From Lachnoanaerobaculum orale (GTDB lineage: Bacteria; Bacillota; Clostridia; Lachnospirales; Lachnospiraceae): a stretch of DNA of 55,439 bases. Positions 1-8,210 of this stretch are shown in pieces (within the stretch, counting starts at the first letter, position 1; each line of letters opens with the position of its first letter). A program made the translations under genes and the position numbers. Location: positions 1,882,938-1,938,376 of the forward strand of contig NZ_RRCM01000001.1 of the NCBI RefSeq assembly GCF_003862485.1, in the 5' to 3' direction. The notes below the pieces were generated by a model. It searched no databases. It saw nothing but the letters and a program-made list of their open reading frames with translations, and was not told where the DNA came from.

Positions 1-110
1 TTTAGGGTATAGACAGGATCGTCATCAGGTAAACTCAATTCATAGAAGCTAAAGTTGATTTTCTGTTGACCTATTTCAAAAAAGTCGTTATAATAATTAA
101 CTGTAAGCAT
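1..110 (-). CDS. Transposase, N-terminal fragment (cut by window edge)
   Basis: An ATG at 110 opens a frame of 36 complete codons that is still open at the window edge. It reads MLTVNYYNDF..., then FSFYELSLPDDDPVYTL. The SLPDDDPVYTL stretch resembles the N-terminus of IS1182-type transposases with the DUF772-like domain; this is recognition from memory, not a search. There is no ribosome binding site, but an extended -10 (TGTTATAAT, -10 at 117-122) would start a transcript close to the ATG, suggesting a leaderless mRNA. Alternatively translation depends on read-in from outside. Catalytic residues lie outside the window. Confidence 0.5.
   Translation of the reverse strand, partial: MLTVNYYNDFFEIGQQKINFSFYELSLPDDDPVYTL
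66..94 (+). promoter_or_regulatory. Sigma-A promoter pointing out of the IS
   Basis: TTGACC at 66-71, a 17-nt spacer and TATAAT at 89-94 form a near-consensus promoter. It lies inside the transposase frame but on the opposite strand. It would start RNA at about 100-102. Confidence 0.65.
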
Positions 111-166
111 AGTTACATTATAACATGTAACGAAGAAAGATGGTTGTCGTTAGCCATCTTTTTTTA
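101..166 (+). ncRNA. Candidate short antisense RNA at the IS end
   Basis: The promoter at 66-94 and the intrinsic terminator at 136-165 would bound a transcript of about 65 nt with no open reading frame. It would contain two hairpins: GTTACA/TGTAAC (112-117 and 126-131) and the terminator stem. It is antisense to the transposase start codon and to any transcript entering the element from the potD side. Small antisense RNAs that repress transposase are known for IS10 (RNA-OUT) and IS200; this assignment is an analogy based only on promoter and terminator placement. Confidence 0.35.
136..165 (+). terminator. Intrinsic terminator inside the IS end
   Basis: AAAGATGG (136-143) pairs with CCATCTTT (154-161) and a T run follows on the plus strand up to 165. 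It would end the short transcript from the promoter at 66-94. On the other strand the following sequence is only moderately T-rich. Confidence 0.7.
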
Positions 167-177
167 TGTAAAAACTT

Positions 178-212
178 AGGGTGGTGTGACTCAAAATGAG
201 TCACACCACCCT
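178..212 (-). terminator. Perfect 16-bp hairpin terminator after potD
   Basis: AGGGTGGTGTGACTCA (178-193) and its exact complement (197-212) enclose a 3-nt loop. On the minus strand the stem is followed by AAGTTTTT, so it can end transcription leaving potD. If the IS boundary at 242 is right, the hairpin belongs to the IS and would shield the transposase from read-in. Confidence 0.75.
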
Positions 213-256
213 TTCTTATAGCTGTCATTTCCCGACAGCCCCTAATTTATTTGAAT

Positions 257-1372
257 TTAGTTTGTTTTTTGTCTGAACTCTTCCCAAATCTTGTTGTGAA
301 GCTCATTTGCCTCATCGCTGATATTTTCAATAAGTTCTCCGTTTTCAATAAGTGAAACCTTATCCTCAGGGAATACTATAAGATCCTTCCAGTCATCGGA
401 TACATACTGCTCTGCAGCCTTGTTTGTAACAAAATAGCCGATATACTCAAAGCACTTTGCCGCAACTTCAGGCTCATTGATATAGTCAAGGAATGCATAA
501 GCCGCTGCCGAGTTCGGTGCCTTTGAAGGTATGAAGCTTGCCATTACACCGAATCCCAGTCCCTCTTTTGGGTAAACCGTTTTAAGCTCAGGGTTTGCCT
601 TAAGTGCCTGAGTTACCTGTGAAGTATACATAAATGCGGCTCCTACCTCACCGCTTAACAAATAGTCCTGAAGATTGTTGTCATTGATAAGACGAATATT
701 AGGAGCAAGATTCATAAGCTTATCTCCCGCCTGCTGTATCTGTGTCAAATCGTTTGTATTGAAAGAATATCCTAAAGTCTTCAGTGCAATACCGTCTATT
801 ACACGATAATTTCCTACAATACCTACATTTCCTGCCAACTCAGGTTTCCAAAGATCCTCATAACCTGTAATCTCCGTCTTTACAGTCTCAGGATTGTATA
901 CAATAAGCGGAATTCCTGCACCGTAAGGCAGAGTATACTTGTTATCAGGGTCATAGAACTTGCTTTGGAACAGCGGATTGATATTGCCGTATGTGGAAAT
1001 CTTTGACTTGTCAAGCTCGGTTACAAGACCGTCCTTTATAGCAAGCTGTACTATATAATCATCTGCCACAACTATATCGTAGTCACCTCCCTTGGTCTCT
1101 TCAAGCTTTGCAAGCATTGTCTCATCCAAGTCGAAGTTGGTGTAATTTATCTTTACACCCGTCTTTTTTGTGAAGCCGTCCAACACTTCCTGTGGGAACA
1201 TACCGTCCCAAGTATACAGATTAAGTGTAGTTCCCTTAAGACTCTCATCAGCCTTACCCGCTTCGCTGCTTTGAGCCTGTGAAGAAGCCCCGGCACCGTT
1301 ACCGCTCTGTCCGCAACCTGTAAGTGCAAGTATCGCACCAAGGCCCAATAAACCTAATACCTTAGATCTCAT
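257..1372 (-). CDS. potD: Spermidine/putrescine-type ABC substrate-binding lipoprotein
   Basis: The 371-aa extracellular solute-binding lipoprotein starts with a signal peptide ending in the lipobox LTGC (cysteine near residue 20), followed by a Ser/Gly/Ala-rich linker and a PotD-like periplasmic binding fold. It would capture a polyamine or related cation and deliver it to the PotB/PotC permease. The first strand reads LYTWDGMFP, where canonical PotD proteins and the second copy here (36432-37523) have YNWGEYI. The ligand may therefore differ from plain spermidine or putrescine. It is the last gene of potA-B-C-D, 32 nt after potC, with GGAGG before the ATG. An IS end lies 14 bp past its stop. 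Confidence 0.88.
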   Translation of the reverse strand: MRSKVLGLLGLGAILALTGCGQSGNGAGASSQAQSSEAGKADESLKGTTLNLYTWDGMFPQEVLDGFTKKTGVKINYTNFDLDETMLAKLEETKGGDYDIVVADDYIVQLAIKDGLVTELDKSKISTYGNINPLFQSKFYDPDNKYTLPYGAGIPLIVYNPETVKTEITGYEDLWKPELAGNVGIVGNYRVIDGIALKTLGYSFNTNDLTQIQQAGDKLMNLAPNIRLINDNNLQDYLLSGEVGAAFMYTSQVTQALKANPELKTVYPKEGLGFGVMASFIPSKAPNSAAAYAFLDYINEPEVAAKCFEYIGYFVTNKAAEQYVSDDWKDLIVFPEDKVSLIENGELIENISDEANELHNKIWEEFRQKTN

Positions 1373-1404
1373 TTAATTACCTCCAAATAAATGTTGTTGA
1401 AAAG

Positions 1405-2172
1405 TTATTCTTTCCTTGTTTTTTCTGAAATAAATATGATCAGCACGGTAATCACTAAGATAACAGTAGCAAGAGCATTTATTTCAGGGGTAATACCGGT
1501 TTTCATCTTTGTGTATATCTTGATGGCAAGAGTATTCACAGAAGGACCGGTAGTAAATATAGATATTACCACATCATCAAACGACATTGCAAACGATAAT
1601 AACAATCCGGATGCAATTCCCGGCAATATATATGGTAATGTCACATCTCTGAAAGTTTCAAATTCACTTGCGCCAAGGTCTCTTGCCGCCTCCTCAAGCG
1701 ATAAGTCCATTCCCATAAGTCTGGCTCTTACAATAAGGAAGACATAGGGCACACAGAATGAGGCGTGTGCAATAGTCATTGTCACAAAGCCGAAAGGCAA
1801 GTTCATATATGAAAATATAGCCATAAAAACCATTCCGAGTATAATCTCAGGAATCATTATAGGCAGAGATGCAAAATTACTGATAAAATCGTCAAAAAAC
1901 AGTTTCTTTCCTCGCATTGCAAGTGCCGCACTTACACCTATTATAAGTGCAAGCACACATGCAAGAAATGCAAGTATTATACTGTTTAAAAGTGCTTTCT
2001 TTATATCTCCGTCTCCTAAAAGCATCTTATACCAGTCAAGTGAGAAGCCTTCCCAAACACTTGAAAGCTTTGACTTGTTAAAAGAATATACCACAGTCAA
2101 AATAATAGGGAGATAATTTAAAACAGTTATTACCGCCAGAAATATAACGGCAGCTTTTGATACCTTTTTCAA
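1405..2172 (-). CDS. potC: Spermidine/putrescine-type ABC permease PotC
   Basis: The 255-aa inner-membrane permease has about six hydrophobic segments and a binding-protein-dependent transport signature (EEAARDLGAS, the EAA loop that docks on the ATPase). It forms the channel together with PotB. Its start overlaps the potB stop by 4 nt (ATGA), pointing to translational coupling. Its length and the N-terminal positive end with VYSFNKSK are usual for PotC. The actual transported substrate is set by the binding protein and is uncertain. Confidence 0.88.
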   Translation of the reverse strand: MKKVSKAAVIFLAVITVLNYLPIILTVVYSFNKSKLSSVWEGFSLDWYKMLLGDGDIKKALLNSIILAFLACVLALIIGVSAALAMRGKKLFFDDFISNFASLPIMIPEIILGMVFMAIFSYMNLPFGFVTMTIAHASFCVPYVFLIVRARLMGMDLSLEEAARDLGASEFETFRDVTLPYILPGIASGLLLSFAMSFDDVVISIFTTGPSVNTLAIKIYTKMKTGITPEINALATVILVITVLIIFISEKTRKE

Positions 2173-3023
2173 AATAACCCCTCCAATTCTCCTGTACCTG
2201 AAATTCTTTTATATATCCTAAGGAATAATGTGGTGAGCAACATCAGTATCACACTGAGCGCCGCCGCAAAAGGAATATTTCTAAGCTTTGTCAGCTGCTC
2301 CACTATAACACTGCCTATCAGCACTATCTTGTTTCCGCCGAGAATATCTGAGATATAGAAAAGTCCCATACTCGGCACAAATGTAAGCACCACTCCGCTT
2401 AATAAGCCCGGCATTGTAAGTCTTAGCGTAACTGTAAGGAATGCCTCCATTTTGCTCGCACCCAAGTCTCTTGAAGCCTCTATCAGACTCCAGTCCATCT
2501 TCTCCACACTTGAGTACACCGACAGTATCATAAATGGCAGCAAAAAGTATACCATACCTACAAGTACGGCCGGATATGTATATAAAAGCTTTAGAGGCGA
2601 CTTGGTTATTCCAAGAAACATCAAAACTTTGTCAAGTACACCGTTGCTTCTGAAGATAATAATCCATCCGTTCAGCCTTATCAGTCCGCTTGTCCAAAAC
2701 GGAATCATAAGAAGCATCATCATCCTTCTCTTCCACTTCATATCAAGTCTGCCCATAAAATATCCGAAAGGATACCCTATCAGTATAACAAGCAGTGTAG
2801 AAGCCAGTGCAAGTTTTAAGGACTGCAAAAATATATTCAAATAAAAAGGTTCAAATACCTTCTTATAATTGTCAAGTGTAGGTGTAAGGTCAAATCCCCA
2901 TGTACTTGCCTTGGTTAAAAAGCTGATTACCACCATATATACAAGCGGCAACACTACAAAAAGCAGTGTGAAAGCGTATATAGGTATTCTAAGCAGATAT
3001 TCTTTTATCTTTTTATTTTTCAC
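2169..3023 (-). CDS. potB: Spermidine/putrescine-type ABC permease PotB
   Basis: The 284-aa integral membrane protein is the PotB-like half of the permease. The EAA motif region reads [14 protein letters not shown] at about residue 185. Several hydrophobic helices, starting at about residue 12, surround it. The start lies within the end of potA (11-nt overlap) with a GAAGGTG ribosome site inside the upstream gene. The gene order ATPase, PotB, PotC, binding protein matches the E. coli potABCD operon and the second operon in this window. Confidence 0.88.
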   Translation of the reverse strand: MKNKKIKEYLLRIPIYAFTLLFVVLPLVYMVVISFLTKASTWGFDLTPTLDNYKKVFEPFYLNIFLQSLKLALASTLLVILIGYPFGYFMGRLDMKWKRRMMMLLMIPFWTSGLIRLNGWIIIFRSNGVLDKVLMFLGITKSPLKLLYTYPAVLVGMVYFLLPFMILSVYSSVEKMDWSLIEASRDLGASKMEAFLTVTLRLTMPGLLSGVVLTFVPSMGLFYISDILGGNKIVLIGSVIVEQLTKLRNIPFAAALSVILMLLTTLFLRIYKRISGTGELEGLF

Positions 3024-3981
3024 CTTCTACCTCCACCATATCATTCTTATTCCAGCCGATACTTATCTCATCTCCGATTTTCAGATTTATATTCATACCC
3101 ATATGCGATGAGGTGATTTCCTGTCCGTCTTTTAATCTTACCTTTACTTTGGAAAGTCCTGCCGTAAAACTGTTTTCTACAACCACTCCGTCATAGTCTC
3201 CCACTCCGAGTCTTACATGCTCGGATCTTATTGCAAACAGTCTTTTACCGTCATTATACAGATTCGCTCCGCCTACAAACTCGGCTACAAAGGCGGTCTT
3301 CGGAGTGTCATATACTTCACTCGGAGTACCTATCTGCTCAATATTGCCGTTTCTCATTACCACTATCCTTGACGACATATTAAGAGCTTCTTCCTGATCA
3401 TGTGTGATGTATATAAAGGTTATTCCAAGTGCCTTTTGGAGCTTTTTAAGTTCAGTCTGCATCTGTCTTCTGAGCATAAGGTCAAGGGCTCCCAAAGGCT
3501 CATCCAGTAAAAGTACACTCGGCTTATTTACAATGGCTCTGGCTATTGCCACTCTTTGTTTTTGTCCGCCTGAAAGCTGTGACGGATTTCTCTTTTCAAA
3601 TCCTTCAAGCTGTACAAGTGAAAGAGCCTTTTCCACTTCAGCCTTTATCTCGTTTGCAGGCAGCTTCTTCAATTTCAATCCGTATCCGATATTCTTTTCC
3701 ACATTCATATGCGGAAAAAGCGCATAGTTTTGAAATACCGTGTTTACATCTCTTTTTTCAGGTGCAAGCATTGTGATATCTTTGCCGTTTAATACCACCT
3801 TACCGCTGTCAGGTGTCAAAAGACCTGCAACTATTCTTATTGTGGTGGTCTTTCCGCAACCGCTTGAGCCCAAAAGAGTGACGAACTCTCCTCTGCCTAT
3901 ATCAAGAGAGATGTTTTTTAAAACCTTTTCTCCGTCAAAACTTTTTTCGATATTTTCCAAACTCAATATAGTATCTGTCAT
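3013..3981 (-). CDS. potA: Spermidine/putrescine-type ABC ATP-binding protein
   Basis: The 322-aa ATPase powers the PotBC permease on the inner face of the membrane. Visible motifs are Walker [11 protein letters not shown] (about residue 37), the ABC signature LSGGQKQR and Walker [13 protein letters not shown] with the following H-loop [10 protein letters not shown] shorter-than-usual C-terminal TOBE-like domain follows. The second PotA in this window is 36 residues longer. It is the first gene of the operon; GGAGGG lies upstream and a candidate promoter sits at 4020-4047. Confidence 0.9.
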   Translation of the reverse strand: MTDTILSLENIEKSFDGEKVLKNISLDIGRGEFVTLLGSSGCGKTTTIRIVAGLLTPDSGKVVLNGKDITMLAPEKRDVNTVFQNYALFPHMNVEKNIGYGLKLKKLPANEIKAEVEKALSLVQLEGFEKRNPSQLSGGQKQRVAIARAIVNKPSVLLLDEPLGALDLMLRRQMQTELKKLQKALGITFIYITHDQEEALNMSSRIVVMRNGNIEQIGTPSEVYDTPKTAFVAEFVGGANLYNDGKRLFAIRSEHVRLGVGDYDGVVVENSFTAGLSKVKVRLKDGQEITSSHMGMNINLKIGDEISIGWNKNDMVEVEGEK

Positions 3982-4019
3982 TTTTATAAATTCCCTCCGG
4001 GGTTATTCGATTTTAAACA

Positions 4020-4047
4020 ATATTATATTATGATACCATTTTTTCAA
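4020..4047 (-). promoter_or_regulatory. Candidate promoter of the first pot operon
   Basis: On the minus strand TTGAAA (4042-4047) is followed after 16 nt by TAATAT (4020-4025). The AT-rich stretch offers alternative -10 hexamers, including TATAAT with a 14-nt spacer, so the exact site is uncertain. Confidence 0.45.
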
Positions 4048-4081
4048 CTGTAAATCACTAAAAATATTATTTTGTCCAAAC

Positions 4082-4110
4082 TTTACTTTTACAAGTTAAA
4101 ATGCTAAAAT
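4082..4110 (+). promoter_or_regulatory. Candidate promoter of yerC
   Basis: TTTACT (4082-4087), a 17-nt spacer and TAAAAT (4105-4110) precede the yerC start by 29 nt. Confidence 0.5.
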
Positions 4111-4139
4111 ATAAGTATTATTTGATTGGAGCATTAGTT

Positions 4140-4448
4140 ATGAATAACAAGATTAGGACAGACGCGGTAGACCATCTATTTGACGCCATCCTTACATTAA
4201 ACGATAAAGAAGAATTATATACCTTCTTTGAGGATGTTTGCACCGTAAATGAGTTGCTCTCACTCTCTCAAAGGTATGAAGTAGCAAAGATGTTGCGTGA
4301 GAAAAAGACTTATCTTGAGATTGCTGAAGAAACAGGTGCTTCTACAGCCACTATCTCCAGAGTAAATCGTTCTTTAAATTACGGCAACGACGGTTATGAC
4401 ATGGTCTTTAAAAGACTCGGTCTTTTTGAAAAGAATACTGTAAAATAA
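4140..4448 (+). CDS. YerC/YecD-type TrpR-like DNA-binding protein
   Basis: The 102-aa protein has the helix-turn-helix of the TrpR/YerC family (LSLSQRYEVAKML, then EIAEETGASTATISRVNRSL). Such proteins bind DNA and are found across Firmicutes; their target is not well defined. I chose the ATG at 4140 rather than 4101 because TTGGAG lies just upstream and the family starts here. It is transcribed alone, divergent from the first pot operon, and ends in a bidirectional terminator. It might regulate pot, but nothing in the sequence proves this. Confidence 0.85.
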   Translation: MNNKIRTDAVDHLFDAILTLNDKEELYTFFEDVCTVNELLSLSQRYEVAKMLREKKTYLEIAEETGASTATISRVNRSLNYGNDGYDMVFKRLGLFEKNTVK

Positions 4449-4474
4449 ATCGGAGTTTTTTCTCCGATTTTTTT
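4447..4474. terminator. Bidirectional terminator between yerC and rnhA
   Basis: AAATCGGAG (4447-4455) and CTCCGATTT (4462-4470) form a 9-bp stem with a T-rich loop. T runs follow on the plus strand, and the A-flank gives a short T run on the minus strand. It serves the convergent ends of yerC and the RNase H gene. Confidence 0.85.
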
Positions 4475-5075
4475 ATATCAGTCCAAGCGCTCTCTTTGCC
4501 AGCTCATCCGCCAAATCGTTGTACTTATCTCCCGAATGCCCCTTTACCTTTATAAAATCCACATCTACATGCCTGCTTGCATCTTCATAAAACTTTACAT
4601 ACCTCTTTGTACCTTCTTTTTTTGCTTTCCAGTCGCCGTTGCACCACTTTTCTATTCCCTCGTAGTCATAGAAAATACTGATACTCTTTATATTATGATC
4701 AATACAATACTTCATAGCCGCCATAGAGCCTTCTATCTCACCTGCAACATTTCTCATATCGCTCATATCATCTTGTTCAAACTTTTTAAAAAAGTGAAGC
4801 TCCTCTTCTCCGTGCATCATCACCATTCCGTAGGAATATGACTTTGTGGTATCGTCATAGCTGCCGTCCACATATGCAAAGGCCTCCGACTGTTTTTCAT
4901 CTTCTTTATCAGCTTTCTTTACGCCGCCGTTTACAAAATCAAGCGCATCATCTTTATTTGTAAAGCTTTTATATGCGGCACCTGAAAATCCGCTCACGGC
5001 ACTTTTACACTCATCCCAGGTTGTAAATACTCCCGTCTTTCTTCCCGCTCTCACCGCATAATATTTTTTTGCCAT
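4473..5075 (-). CDS. rnhA: Ribonuclease HI with N-terminal viroplasmin (hybrid-binding) domain
   Basis: The 200-aa enzyme cleaves the RNA strand of RNA-DNA hybrids. Residues 1-45 (KKYYAVRAGRKTGVFTTWDEC) match the small caulimovirus-viroplasmin/hybrid-binding domain. The remainder is an RNase H fold with the four acidic residues in AYVDGSYD, GEIEGSMAAM, IFYDYEG and GDKYNDLADELA. The ATG at 5075 is preferred over 5093 because AGGAG lies 6 nt upstream and the protein then starts directly at the domain. It is the third gene after the glycosyltransferase and ArAE gene, with an 8-nt gap. Confidence 0.92.
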   Translation of the reverse strand: MAKKYYAVRAGRKTGVFTTWDECKSAVSGFSGAAYKSFTNKDDALDFVNGGVKKADKEDEKQSEAFAYVDGSYDDTTKSYSYGMVMMHGEEELHFFKKFEQDDMSDMRNVAGEIEGSMAAMKYCIDHNIKSISIFYDYEGIEKWCNGDWKAKKEGTKRYVKFYEDASRHVDVDFIKVKGHSGDKYNDLADELAKRALGLI

Positions 5076-5083
5076 AGTATCTC

Positions 5084-6073
5084 CTACTTCCAAAACATCT
5101 TCTTTTCTTCTTCGCTTATATTCTCTACAAACTCTCTTTTTATCTCCAAAAACTGCTCTATATTTACCAATACGGAACGCAATGTGGCTCTGTCTTCAAA
5201 CTCCGTACCTGTTTTCGGTAATTCACTTGATCTGTGCTTTTCTTTAACAAAGTATAAGTCAAGCAGTGCATTCACGGCATTGTTAGACTCATGAAGCTTA
5301 GGTATCAAATTCTGTAGAAAATCTGCTATATCTCTTGCCTGCGCAGGTCTTGATTTCATTGTACTTCCCTGCATAAAGATATATCTTAACACCATTATCT
5401 GTGATTTTCTCATCTCCATATAGTTGATAAAATACTTCAAGTCATAGCTGAGTATATTGTCTTTATCCGTATATGACTTTGCAACGGCATCAGCTATTAT
5501 CTTTTCCAATGCATCAAAATCATACTCAAGCTTTTCCTTCTCATCCTTTAAGAATACTACAAGCTTATCAAGTATAATCCTTATCTCATCTTCTATCCTT
5601 GCCTGATACTCTCTTATATGTGCAAGGTTTCTCGGCATATACATATTTAAGATTATACCTACTGAAGCGCCTATAAGCATCAGAAGTGCTTCATTTCTTA
5701 CAACGCCTATATTCATATACTTTTCGGACATTATATGTGTGACCAATACCGCACATGGGGAAAGGCTCTCATACATTCCGAAAGCTATACATATAGATAC
5801 AAATACCAAAAGATAACAGATAAACGCAGGCACATTATAGCCTATCAGATTAAATGCAACAAAGGCTATAAACATTGATACTACAAATCCCGCTATTCTC
5901 TTTAATGCAATCTTGATAGTGGATTTCTTTGTATCCTGTATACTGAGCAGCGTTATGATTCCTGCCGAGCTTACATATTTTAATCCCAAAAATTCGGCAA
6001 TTATTATGGCAATACCTGTACCGATTGCAATCTTTAATACTTTTATAAAATTTATCTTTTTAAAAAAATCCAT
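5084..6073 (-). CDS. ArAE-family (aromatic acid exporter-like) membrane protein
   Basis: The 329-aa protein has six hydrophobic segments in residues 10-150 followed by a long, probably cytoplasmic, helical C-terminal half (from about residue 155). This layout matches the ArAE_1/DUF939 family with its C-terminal domain, related to FUSC-type aromatic acid exporters. Substrate is unknown and transport itself is only presumed for Firmicute members. It lies between a glycosyltransferase and rnhA, with 12- and 8-nt gaps, so co-transcription is likely without functional linkage. Confidence 0.8.
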   Translation of the reverse strand: MDFFKKINFIKVLKIAIGTGIAIIIAEFLGLKYVSSAGIITLLSIQDTKKSTIKIALKRIAGFVVSMFIAFVAFNLIGYNVPAFICYLLVFVSICIAFGMYESLSPCAVLVTHIMSEKYMNIGVVRNEALLMLIGASVGIILNMYMPRNLAHIREYQARIEDEIRIILDKLVVFLKDEKEKLEYDFDALEKIIADAVAKSYTDKDNILSYDLKYFINYMEMRKSQIMVLRYIFMQGSTMKSRPAQARDIADFLQNLIPKLHESNNAVNALLDLYFVKEKHRSSELPKTGTEFEDRATLRSVLVNIEQFLEIKREFVENISEEEKKMFWK

Positions 6074-6085
6074 ATACCTCCGAAA

Positions 6086-7048
6086 TTATTTTTTCAAACT
6101 TAATGCCGTCTTTCTTACCAGATTGTATACATCCGGCAAAAAATACTCAAACTTTATAAAAAATCTCTCTCTGAAATCAAGCTCCTTATACTCATTTTTG
6201 TACCGCTTTGAAAGAATATTTTTGAAATCTCTCACATTTACATAGGTAAGGAAACGCAGTCTCTTTTTGGCAGCCTCCACCTCACTGTGAAAGCGGTAGT
6301 CGGAGTCCTTATCATATGCCTCATACATCTGTTTCATATTTTGATAGTAATCTTCCTGCTTTTTCTTATAATCTCCGCTAAACTGTGAAGCCGTCCAAGA
6401 TGTAGGCACTCCCATTCTGTATACACTCATCACTCTGTCAATGTAATAAGCGTCACCGTATTTTGCAGAGATTATCTGCATAGGAATATCGCCCACCTTA
6501 CAGTCAAAATAGTACTGCGGCAGGCTCTTCATATACTCACTTCTAAGCAGCAGCGATGCTGTAGGATAGTGTGTTCTTTTATTTATCACTTCCTTGGCAG
6601 TGATTCGCATACTTTTCTCATACGGTCTGATAAGATTCGGCGAAAAAGTGTTGTCCAGATTTTCAACCTTGGCCGCATGAAAACAAAAGCTTATATCCTT
6701 ATTCTTATCAAGGATTTCCACCTGCATCCTAAGCTTCTCATCATCACACCAGTAGTCATCCCCCTCACACATGGCTATATACTCACCGCTTGCCCTCGGG
6801 AAGTTATATACTCCGCTCGGATTGGTCACCCCTTTTGAATACATATTTTCATCATGATAAATTGGCTTTATAATATCAGGATATTTTTTTTCATATTCTC
6901 TTATAATATCCGCAGTATCATCTGTTGATGCATCGTCATTTATCAAAATCTCTATATCAAAATCCCTTTTCTGTGCCAGAAAGGAATCTATAGCCTTTTT
7001 TATATACTTACCGTGGTTGTAGGTAATACAGCATATACTTACTTTCAT
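6086..7048 (-). CDS. Family 2 glycosyltransferase
   Basis: The 320-aa protein has a GT-A fold: it starts with VSICCITYNHGKYI, has the nucleotide-sugar motif INDDASTD at about residue 37 and a DxD-like EGDDYW near residue 95. It would transfer a sugar from a nucleotide donor to an unknown acceptor at the cytoplasmic face of the membrane; there is no clear transmembrane helix. Donor and acceptor cannot be predicted. It is the first gene of a three-gene minus-strand group. No capsule or polysaccharide cluster surrounds it. Confidence 0.85.
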   Translation of the reverse strand: MKVSICCITYNHGKYIKKAIDSFLAQKRDFDIEILINDDASTDDTADIIREYEKKYPDIIKPIYHDENMYSKGVTNPSGVYNFPRASGEYIAMCEGDDYWCDDEKLRMQVEILDKNKDISFCFHAAKVENLDNTFSPNLIRPYEKSMRITAKEVINKRTHYPTASLLLRSEYMKSLPQYYFDCKVGDIPMQIISAKYGDAYYIDRVMSVYRMGVPTSWTASQFSGDYKKKQEDYYQNMKQMYEAYDKDSDYRFHSEVEAAKKRLRFLTYVNVRDFKNILSKRYKNEYKELDFRERFFIKFEYFLPDVYNLVRKTALSLKK

Positions 7049-7235
7049 ATACTCACTTTCTCTTTAAAGGCAATCATGCCTGTTATAATATTCTCTCAAT
7101 TTCAAGGCTTTAAACCCCGATATCATACTATAGCATAAAATAATGTCTTATAGTTAATTTTTAAAATATTTTATGAATTTTGATAACTTGTAGATATATC
7201 CCCTCTATGATATCATTACTACATTGGAGGCGGAC

Positions 7236-8183
7236 ATGACAAAATATACTTTACTGCAATGGATTGCATTTTTTTACATATACTGTTTTTTCGGCTGGTG
7301 CTTTGAAAGCGGCTATGCAAGTATCAAAAACAAAAGACTTGAAAACAGAGGATTTCTTAGAGGACCTTATATACCGATATATGCTTTCGGTGCCATATTT
7401 GTACTTATAATTACAGACTCATTTCAGGGAAATATCTTTGAGGTATATTTTTCCGGAATGATTGCCGCAACCGTACTTGAATATGTCACAGGTTATGTGA
7501 TGGAAAAACTTTTTAAAGTAAAATATTGGGACTACAGTGACCATAAGATTAATTTAAACGGCTATATATCACTTTCCACCTCTATAGCCTGGGGCTTTTT
7601 ATCCGTTGCACTTACAGATTTTTTGCAGGTAAATGTATACAAATTTGTCTCCTCATTGGCTGAAACCACACTGAAAACATCCGTAATTATTGTAAGTATT
7701 ATCTTTTTTTCAGATTTGCTTCTGTCTGTCAAGGCGGCGTTCAGCCTTGCAAGAGCATACGCAACTCTTATGAAAGCAAAAGCTGAATTTGGCGAAGTCG
7801 GAGCGAAACTATCAGGTATGGCTGAGGGCTTTGTCAGCGAAACTCAAAGCAAGCTCACAAGTATCAGAGACAGCGTATCCAATCAGGTAAATAAAGCCAA
7901 TGAATATATCTCAGGCGGCAAAGTAAGTCTGGCGGCGTTAAAATCCGATATTGAAGGGAAACTCTCATCTCTTTCAAACACTGTGGCTTCAAAATCACCT
8001 GCATATCTTGAATTAAAACGCAGATATGAAGTGGCAAGAGAAAAGTACAACCTAAACTTCCCGAAAATAGGTAAAGTGATGTCATTCTTTATCAGAAATA
8101 TGATTAAGGGTAACCCGGGACTGAATAAGAAATATTTGGATCAAATGAAGGAGCTTGTTGAAATCAGAAAGAATAATAAATAA
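7236..8183 (+). CDS. CmpB-type (putative ABC-transporter type IV) membrane protein
   Basis: The 315-aa protein has several N-terminal membrane segments and the hallmark region GWCFESGYASIKNKRLENRG followed by FLRGPYIPIYAFG, typical of the PF06541 family (annotated putative ABC transporter type IV/CmpB, function unproven). After about residue 175 it continues as a long soluble, coiled-coil-prone tail. The ATG at 7236 is chosen over the TTG at 7224 because the latter lies in the ribosome site TTGGAGG. It is divergent from the glycosyltransferase and ends at a strong terminator. Confidence 0.8.
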   Translation: MTKYTLLQWIAFFYIYCFFGWCFESGYASIKNKRLENRGFLRGPYIPIYAFGAIFVLIITDSFQGNIFEVYFSGMIAATVLEYVTGYVMEKLFKVKYWDYSDHKINLNGYISLSTSIAWGFLSVALTDFLQVNVYKFVSSLAETTLKTSVIIVSIIFFSDLLLSVKAAFSLARAYATLMKAKAEFGEVGAKLSGMAEGFVSETQSKLTSIRDSVSNQVNKANEYISGGKVSLAALKSDIEGKLSSLSNTVASKSPAYLELKRRYEVAREKYNLNFPKIGKVMSFFIRNMIKGNPGLNKKYLDQMKELVEIRKNNK

Positions 8184-8210
8184 AAAACTGCGAGTGAAAT
8201 CGCAGTTTTT
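8183..8210. terminator. Bidirectional terminator at the end of the 27-gene run
   Basis: AAAAACTGCGA (8183-8193) pairs with TCGCAGTTTTT (8200-8210) over 11 bp with loop GTGAAA. Both strands end in T runs, so it terminates the CmpB-type gene (plus) and cca with the upstream minus-strand run. Confidence 0.9.

Larger units (their letters stand above)
1..242 (-). mobile_element. End of an insertion sequence (IS1182-like?), partial
   Basis: On the minus strand the element would begin at about 242 with GGGGCTGTC, followed by a short inverted repeat (GCTGTC at 221-226 and GACAGC at 234-239), a perfect 16-bp hairpin (178-212), a second hairpin (136-161) and then the start of a transposase-like reading frame at 110 that runs off the window. 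GGGGCTGTC-like ends and an N-terminus of this kind are reminiscent of IS1182-family elements as I recall them. The end would lie only 14 bp beyond the potD stop codon. The other end is outside the window, so the terminal inverted repeat and target duplication cannot be verified. Confidence 0.55.

Noticed and set aside
1391-1747. 118-aa plus-strand frame inside potC
   Set aside because: It mirrors potC on the other strand, with no ribosome site and no plausible protein.
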